64,000 bases of DNA from Neopestalotiopsis rosae (lineage: Eukaryota > Ascomycota > Sordariomycetes > Amphisphaeriales > Sporocadaceae), in assembly GCA_023078685.1 (NCBI GenBank), contig JALGAS010000003.1:2480001-2544000 (forward strand), written 5' to 3'. The notes below the pieces were generated by a model. The model saw only the letters and a list, made by a program, of their open reading frames with translations, made no database searches and was not told where the DNA came from. The translations under genes were made by a program, and so were the position numbers. Below, one piece after another: positions 57,505-64,000 of this stretch. Every line of letters begins with the position of its first letter. Within the stretch, counting starts at the first letter, position 1.

Positions 57505-58635
57505 ATGCAGCAAATCTCCTTCTATGCGACTCTAAAGAAGGACGGAAAAATGCTTGCGCGCGTCAACAAGAGAGGCTCGCTGAGAATCTCACTGGTCTTT
57601 GCTTTCATCGTCTTTGCTCTGATCTGGCTCAACCCCAACTGGACGGATAGGTCTATTCACAAGGTCTTACACGTGGGCCTGGACGCCGACTTGAGCACAA
57701 CTGATGCCAAACGAGGCCTGTGTAAGCAGCACGGGTGGAATCCGTTTGAAGGTCCGGCGCGGCGGCGCGTCTACGATCTTCTCATGGTGAACACGGAGCT
57801 CGACTGGCTGGAAATTAGACTCAACACCACGTACGATTATGTCGACTATTTTGTGATTGTCGAGTCCCCCAAGACGTTTACCAATCTCGACAAGCCGTTG
57901 GTGATCAAGGACAATCTGGATAAGTTTGGGGCTTATCGGGACAAGATCATTTACCACGAGCTCGAGATTCCGCCCGGGTTTCACTCTGACCGCGAAAACC
58001 CGGCGTGGGACTGGGAGGATCTGCAGAGAAACGCAATGTACGATCAGGTGCTGCCGCGGCTGACTGATGCGCGGGCGCCTCGAGACAAGGACGTCATCAT
58101 CGTGGCCGATGTGGACGAGATCATCCGACCAGAGACCATTACTCTGCTCAAGACGTGTGACTTTCCGCGGCGACTCAACCTGCGGAGTCAGTTCTTCTAC
58201 TACAGCTTCCAATATCTGCATGTGGGAGAGCAGTGGGCCCATCCGCAGGCGACGTTTTATCAAGGGCGTGACACCATTCTTCCGGTCAACCTCCGGAATG
58301 GCGATGGTGGTCTGGCGCCACTAGTTGCGCTCGAGACGGCCGACCTCTGGGATGCCGGTTGGCACTGCTCGTCGTGCTTCTCCACGATTGAGGAGCTCTT
58401 GACGAAAATGTCATCCTTCTCGCATCAGTGGATGAACCACGAGTTCTTTCGCAACAGAGACTGGATCGCAGATCATGTTCGGGAGGGCAAGGATGTTTGG
58501 GCTAGGGAAACAGAACATTATGAGAGAATTGAGAATAACCGCGATATACCCAAGATTCTGCTCGACCAGCGGGATAGATTTAGATATTTGCTAGACAGGG
58601 ATGGACCAAGTGCTGGATTCCAAGATTACCCATAG
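57505..58635 (+). CDS. GT17-family glycosyltransferase
   Basis: A single exon of 376 residues starting at the in-frame ATG at 57505 (MQQISFYATLKK); a further Met at 57550 is also possible. A short basic cytosolic end precedes one membrane anchor at about 31-46 (ISLVFAFIVFALIWLN), giving type II Golgi topology. The lumenal domain matches GT17: RRRVYDLLMVNTELDWLEIR, YVDYFVIVESPKTFTN, NAMYDQVLP, and the DxD site VIIVADVDEIIRPE, then GWHCSSCFSTIEEL. GT17 includes the animal enzyme adding bisecting GlcNAc to N-glycans (GnT-III). Fungal members are common, but their acceptor is not established, so only family and topology are claimed. No introns. Confidence 0.93.
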   Translation: MQQISFYATLKKDGKMLARVNKRGSLRISLVFAFIVFALIWLNPNWTDRSIHKVLHVGLDADLSTTDAKRGLCKQHGWNPFEGPARRRVYDLLMVNTELDWLEIRLNTTYDYVDYFVIVESPKTFTNLDKPLVIKDNLDKFGAYRDKIIYHELEIPPGFHSDRENPAWDWEDLQRNAMYDQVLPRLTDARAPRDKDVIIVADVDEIIRPETITLLKTCDFPRRLNLRSQFFYYSFQYLHVGEQWAHPQATFYQGRDTILPVNLRNGDGGLAPLVALETADLWDAGWHCSSCFSTIEELLTKMSSFSHQWMNHEFFRNRDWIADHVREGKDVWARETEHYERIENNRDIPKILLDQRDRFRYLLDRDGPSAGFQDYP

Positions 58636-59333
58636 TTTTTGTATTTCAAGTCAGCCAAATTCATTTTTACTTCTACATTTCACAAACTAGACTTGAGTGC
58701 TGCATGGAGGTATTTGGGCTGAAGTACTCATAGTCTTTGAATAATGATGAGAATAAATTGACACTGAAACATGTGCCGAGATGACCTTTGACTCCCATGC
58801 AAGCCAGCATTTATGTTATCGTCCATGCAATTTATTGAGCACCGAATAACCAGCTAGTCAATTGTCGTAGTTTTACGACGCCATTGTCTGTTCACCGTAA
58901 GACAAATGGAATAATCACGCGTTCAGCCGCACGTGGTGACGGGCAAACAACTCCCAAACGGGTCAGCGACTTCCATTGACAACCAAGTACCTCTTTGGCA
59001 ACTTGAACACCTTTTTTTTTCTGGCACTCCAGAATTAATTCCAGCATAATTGCAAATGGATCACCTCGTTGCCTCGTCACCCATCCAAACTCACCCTCCC
59101 CCGCCTTCTCTCTGATCTTTCACTCTTTCAACCCAAACAGCACATTGCCGTGAAAGGATTCACTTTCCATTCGTTTTCGAGTCTCCTTCGTTTTGACTCC
59201 ATCAATAACGTCGACGACTTCATCGACTTGTTCACGCTCCTTTTGTTTACCATCCTCCTTTGCGTTCTTTCCACTCCCCAAGGATATATCAGCATCTCCC
59301 CCCGAGTCACTCTCTACTTCATCCATACAAAAG
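58636..59333. other. Intergenic region, GT17 gene to cyanovirin-like gene
   Basis: 698 bases; from about 59,070 the DNA is pyrimidine-rich and probably the leader of the next gene. A plus-strand frame at 59193-59468 reads into the first exon in another frame. No feature beyond the promoter. Confidence 0.55.
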
Positions 59334-60199
59334 ATGAAGCTCTTCAACACCATTGGCGTCTCCCTTGTCGCCTTGGGTGGGCGCGCCGTTGCCCAGGGCT
59401 TCCTTGGCAACTGCACCTGGCGCGGAGCCAACTTTACTGGTTCCTGGCTCGGCAGTAAGTCTTTTTAAAACTTTCCAAGGGCTCGTGCTTCTTTAGACGT
59501 CCCATTGCTCACCAGAACCTTCTCTGCAGTGTACTGTCTAGACGACAACCTCGCCATCTTTGAGAACAAGTGGACTTGTAAGTAGAACACCCTTTTCCCG
59601 GGGTCAGCCCAGAGACAGGAATATCAATACCAAACTCTGCCCTCAACTCTCAATGTCCCCTTTTCTTCTTACTTCTTGAACTGACACTTCAATCTTTCTT
59701 CTCCGAAAAAAAGGGCACGACATGAACCTCTGCGTCGCCAACAACAACGGCGAGCTCTACCCCTACGCCGGCGGCAACTATCTAGGCTCCTGCCGTGACT
59801 GCGGTCTCGAGGCTACCAGTCACCTCTGGATGAACCTCACCTGCAACTGCTTCGACATGGGCGGTAATCTTCATCCCTCCCACTATGATCTCAGTAAGTC
59901 TGGTTCTACCAAACAACCAACCAACTAACCAACCACTCTGTTTTCACAGTCTGGTGTTTTCTTTTGACAAGTCAAGAAGGGATAAGAAAAAGATGACACT
60001 GACAAAAATCGCAGACCAGATCTTGTACAACCATAATGGTTCCCTGGGCTGCTTTGACCATCTGGGCAACAAGTCCGACTGCGGCCCCATGTGCGATCAG
60101 GGCTACCACCCGCCGGCCTATACCACCCCGCTGCCCTCCAATGCCAAGCGCACCGCCGTGACTTCTTTGCCCACTGGCGATTTTGTCCTCTTGGCTTGA
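59334..60199 (+). CDS. Secreted cyanovirin-N homology (CVNH) protein
   Basis: Four exons, 59334-59454, 59530-59577, 59714-59893 and 60015-60199, encode 177 residues. Residues 1-21 (MKLFNTIGVSLVALGGRAVAQ) are a signal peptide. The mature part has the two-repeat CVNH look: FLGNCTWRGANFTGSWLG, WHDMNLCVANNNGELYPYAG, then the second unit starting GNYLGSCRDCGLEATSHLWM with LTCNCFDMGGN and LGCFDHLGNKSDCGP. Eight or more Cys fit a disulfide-rich secreted fold. CVNH proteins bind mannose-rich glycans; fungal ones are secreted or wall-associated lectins. Exon 2 is only 48 bases. The tail beyond residue 150 is Pro/Thr/Ser-rich and not part of the fold. Carbohydrate binding is inferred from the family. 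Confidence 0.85.
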
Positions 60200-61066
60200 A
60201 AGAGAGAAAAGGGGATAGATATGGGAGGAGAGTTATCCTCTCGTTAAGTCCTTATCGAGCATTGAATTTCAAAGGTTTCTGCTTCAAAAGCTAAAGTAGG
60301 AAAAGGAGCATGGATTGGACCCTCGGCTGACTAGGGAAAGGTGGTAGAGAGGTGGCAGAGATGAAGGAACTCATACAAGGAACATCTGCAGTATGCTATG
60401 AAACGATGTGATGGACCAGGATCGTTCTTCAGTCCCACGGAAAAGGCCTGCGCATTTGCAGCATATGCCATGATACAATTCAGTCTGATGTCAACAGCTC
60501 AATCACAAACAAGTGTTCACAAAAGAAAACCAATCAACTCAACAAAGAACTTTGACTTGTTTGAATTAAGTTGCCTTTTCATGTGCTGAAATGTGATGCT
60601 TCCAACGGCCGTGAATGGGCGAGCTGATGAAGCGGCAGCACATGACTACTTCTTGATGTCTCGAGGATACTTCTAAAAAATTTCCTTTCGACCTATATAG
60701 CGACGCATCTGCATGTCGCCGATATATCAATCCTTCGCCGAAATTTCTAGGATTCCAAATGATTCCTATCCATTACCCCCCATATTTGGACCATAAGATC
60801 CCCTCTCTATCTGCAAGCTTCTTCCGAGCGTGGTAGAATGGTGCAAGGTCTAGATGACTGAGTCGCTGACGTAGGCAATTATCGATGCTGTGCTATGGTA
60901 TCAAGAAAAAAGTGCAGACTATGATGCTTAAAAATGGGTTTTCGGAGAAAAGTATGTCGTTTGGGATACCTTTCCCAATGCCACCGGAACGCCAAAACAA
61001 AGACACCCAGTAGCTGGGTCTCGATCATGCTGTGTAAAACAATGCTGAGTGCGTCTTCTGGCGACT
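60200..61066. other. Convergent 3' region, CVNH and Sel1 genes
   Basis: 867 bases between converging genes. Frames are short; no RNA gene or repeat recognised. Confidence 0.55.
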
Positions 61067-63275
61067 TTACGTTCCCGTGTCCCGTCTTCTGAAGATGCCG
61101 CGACTTCTGGACTTGCTACGGGCCCTCTGCTTCTTATCGACGGCGTCGTCTGCATACTTGGGTTTGTGGATCCTAAGAATTGAGTTAGTTGGGATTTCAT
61201 CAAATTTGAAGTGGCATCCAGATTCCAACTTACCAACTGTTACCGGGCATACTCATACCCTTGGCCTCGGCTGCACGATACAATTTTGCGCTCTTCTTGA
61301 GATCTTTCTTGCAACCAATACCTTGGGCATAACAGAAACCGGCCTCACAAAGGGCATCCACGTCGCCCCAGTTGCCAGCAATCTCAAAGCATCGCACAGC
61401 CAGTGTCTTATCTTGCTCAATACCCCAGCCGTTCATGTGGCTAACACCGAGCTCGTAGATGCTGAGAGCAAATTGAGCCTTTCGGGTCTTGCGTTCAGCG
61501 GGATCAACATTCTTGTTGTGTTTGACCTGATCCTCGTCTTCGGCGATTTCCAGACTTGCGCAGTCTGCTGCCTTGCGTAGCCATTCTACACCCTCCTTTT
61601 GGTTCGGACGCATACCCCAGCCATGTCGGCATGCCAGGGCATACAACAGCATACCCGTTGGGTTGCCGCCCTTGGCAGCAAAGCGCAAGTGATAAGTAGA
61701 TTCCTTCACATCTCCATTCTCATGACACTTGATGCCCTTTGCTAGGTGCTCCTCTGCACTTGTCTCGGCAGCAGTTGGTGCAACAGACTTGGCAGGCTTG
61801 ATAGTACTTGCCGAGTCGCTTGTTGAGATAGAAGCACGGCCTCGGCTCTGTTCGGCTGGTTGACGTCCCCTAGGCGCATCTTCGGAAGGTCGAGGCGACG
61901 GCTCGCCGCTAATCGACATTTCATTCGACAACTTACTCCGCTCCAATGAGGGCCTGGCCAGAAGAGTATCGCCAGTTGTAGGGGCTTCCAGGTTATGTGA
62001 CGAGGAGCTGGTGGGCCTCGATGGAGGTGATGGTGGTGCCTGGCCCTTGGCAAAGGGTTGCACATTGCTTGGCCCAACGACCGGTTGCTCCCAGGCGAAC
62101 TGAGATACGTCGTTTGGGTTGAATATCAATGAATTGCGCTGCAATGCTTTGCCTCTTGGTAAATAATACTTGGTGTGGATGTAAGACGGAGCGCCTCTAA
62201 TGCTCTCGTCGTCGGCAAAAGTCTCGCTATGCATGCTGATAGGCGTGTGGGCAGTATCGTCCATAAGCATAAACGAAGGCTGGCTATCTGACGATGCCTG
62301 TCGTTGCGGTGTTTCGAGACCAGGAGTGCCAGATCTGCTCAGGGGTCTAGAGAAGTTGAAAGATGGTCTCGGTAACGAAGCCACGGAGCTGATGGAAGGA
62401 GATCTCGCATATGGTCGACTTGTTCCCGTGATGGGAGACGCCACCGGTCCGAGAGTACTGCTGGCCGACATCTTGCGAGGAGCACTTTGAGAAGAGTGCT
62501 GGGAGTGGAATGAGGCACTCAAGTTGTCATCATTCGGCATCTCCACTGGTTGTGACATGATACTCGAAGACCTCTTCGGAAACATGGAACGTGGAGGCGC
62601 AAGGCCTGATTCGTGTGAAACCTGCCGAGTTAGCTTTTCTGGGGAAGGCGGCATGGAAACAGATTGGTTTGCACTTGATGGCTCATTGAAATGGGCATCG
62701 TGATCTGCAGGTTTCTGTTCTGGGGCGACTTCCAAGTCATCGAACTCGGCTGGAGACTGCTCTCGTCGCGCACCCCAGGTACCCTTTGCTTCATGCTCGT
62801 CCAGACGTCCCAGTTGCCTACCTCGCTCAAAGGGATTCGGCAGAGGGATACTTTGGTCAGGCGTAGGCGGAATGCGACTCATACGCGGGTGCATTGAAAC
62901 AGGCCTGTCGGCATGTTCTTCGACAGACGTGGTCATGCCCACACTGTTCTCGTCGAGGGGTATGCCATCGTTTCCTTCAGATGAATCGTACGAAAGTGCC
63001 CGGAAATACTCAGAGCGGCCTTGTACAACCAATGGGCTCTCTGTCGTCAGAGGAGGCAATCGGCTCATTCTCCGCCCATTCCTTTGACTTTCCTCCAGCT
63101 GCTTCTGAAGCAGCCGGCTCTGTGCGGCAAAAGCATCCAGCGGCGATAGAGCGGGAGGTGCCTCTCCCGCGACATGCAATCTTGGCGAACGAAGAGGACG
63201 AGAGGCGTTGGTAGCGACAGACGTCGACGATGTGGACCGAAGGTCAATAAAATTCGGGCGCGAAGGAGACGCCAT
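61067..63275 (-). CDS. Sel1-repeat regulatory protein
   Basis: Two exons, 63275-61234 and 61172-61067, give 715 residues. The first 560 residues are disordered and rich in Ser, Pro and Arg, with many SP and TP sites typical of cell-cycle kinase targets. The C-terminus carries Sel1-type repeats: EEHLAKGIKCHENGDVKEST, GNPTGMLLYALACRHGWGM, QFALSIYELGVSHMNGWGIE, and ALCEAGFCYAQGIGCKKDLK; after the intron the protein ends WIHKPKYADDAVDKK and an Arg/Ser-rich basic tail. Sel1 proteins are scaffolds. The layout recalls fungal Nif1/Dsf2-type mitosis or morphogenesis regulators and SKT5/CHS4 chitin synthase activators; the motif set here does not separate them. An upstream Met at 63515 would add unconserved residues. 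Confidence 0.85.
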
Positions 63276-64000
63276 TTCGCAATGATTCGAATTAGGTAAG
63301 CGCAATCGTATCGGGTCGTAATAATGAGTTCGTGAATTGAAAAGGATCGTGAATTGGGCGAAGCTGTTGGGTAACTTGCGCACAATTGGAAAGCTGCCGT
63401 CGTTGTTTCCTTCCCAGCGTCTGCCCGCAATGGAGCCGGTTAGGTTTGTCGCATGCAGGAGTTGAAGGTCAGTCGTATGACAATGATTATTCGCGATACA
63501 GTGAATGGATGCCAAGTGGGCTCCGCTGCTGTATCTCTCTCTTGTCGTATTTGGTCGTCGAGACTAAAAAGTGTAACTCTTTTTTGAGTTGTCTTGGTTC
63601 TGCAAGACACTACCGTTCAAGGTGTTGACTGATGACCCCAAATGACGTTGGGCTCAGTCGGTGTCGGCAAGAACATGCAGGACGTGGCGGACTGGGAGCA
63701 GATCGCATGAATTATGAGGTCAACCTTATCGAGAGAGAAAAAAACGAGAACGGGGCCCTGCTTTGGGACCTGTGGCAGAGTGCGACAACAGGAATGCAGC
63801 AGGATCAATGAATGGCGAATGGCAAATAAGGGTTGCAGCAGACAGGCAGGTTCGGCAGACCCCCGAATTGGGATCTCAAGGGTTCAGCGGCACAACTGCA
63901 AATGTGGCTGGCTTTGGCTTTTGGGTGGGTGGGTTGGCAGATGCCAGATGGAGTTTGAGAAGGGAATTGAATCTTGGTGCTTTGCTTGCTTGCTGACACG
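63276..64000. other. Upstream region of the Sel1 gene, right edge
   Basis: 725 bases to the end of the window. An open minus-strand stretch up to 63515 is probably leader. The last 300 bases are GT-rich with short frames on both strands; no gene can be supported. Confidence 0.5.

Noticed and set aside
1..64000. CRISPR arrays, rRNA genes, intact transposons or integrases
   Set aside because: No regularly spaced repeats, rRNA segments, transposase, reverse transcriptase or tyrosine recombinase frames were found by reading both strands.

Overview
This is a stretch of nuclear genome from a filamentous ascomycete fungus. Nearly every gene carries short introns (about 50-160 bp) with GTRNGT donors, CTRAY-like branch sites and YAG acceptors. 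The gene content (NUFIP1-like zinc-finger protein, HET-domain protein, cyanovirin-N homology protein, Mps1, NSA2, fungal Mtd1) is typical of Pezizomycotina. I favour Sordariomycetes, perhaps Hypocreales, but no marker here fixes the genus. All coding coordinates were obtained by joining reading frames across splice sites by eye and checking that the phase closes.

Layout. 1-2.1 kb: a non-coding edge with a small tandem repeat. 2.1-8.3 kb: a secreted alpha/beta hydrolase, an F-box protein with an Asp-rich tail, and an NCS1 nucleobase permease on the minus strand. 8.3-17.4 kb: a sparse, accessory-looking tract holding a poly(ADP-ribose) polymerase, a decayed minus-strand gene beside a T28 tract, a four-exon short-chain dehydrogenase (AYR1-like) and an initiator tRNA-Met. 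18-41.2 kb: a dense housekeeping block containing SPT2, ribosomal P2, MPS1, mitochondrial bL21m, NSA2, a NUFIP1-like CCCH protein, RPC25, EMC3, SPC2, MTD1 and MMS19. 42.6-47.7 kb: a secreted GH37 trehalase convergent with a HET-domain incompatibility-type protein. 48.4-54 kb: a 1,799-residue ankyrin protein whose N-terminus reads as a nucleotidyltransferase-fold domain. 54.3-64 kb: threonine aldolase, a GT17 glycosyltransferase, a secreted cyanovirin-N-like protein and a Sel1-repeat protein.

There is no sign of a biosynthetic gene cluster, a transposon with intact coding, a CRISPR array or a giant mobile element. Functionally, the central block is transcription and translation machinery (SPT2, RPC25, P2, bL21m, NSA2, NUFIP1-like), genome maintenance (MPS1, MMS19, PARP) and ER protein biogenesis. 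EMC3 and SPC2 share a 374-bp divergent promoter. The most unusual items are the NTase-ankyrin fusion, the HET protein with an expandable poly-Glu microsatellite, the decayed gene at 13.2-14.7 kb, and a threonine aldolase with a probable mitochondrial presequence and an internal second start.
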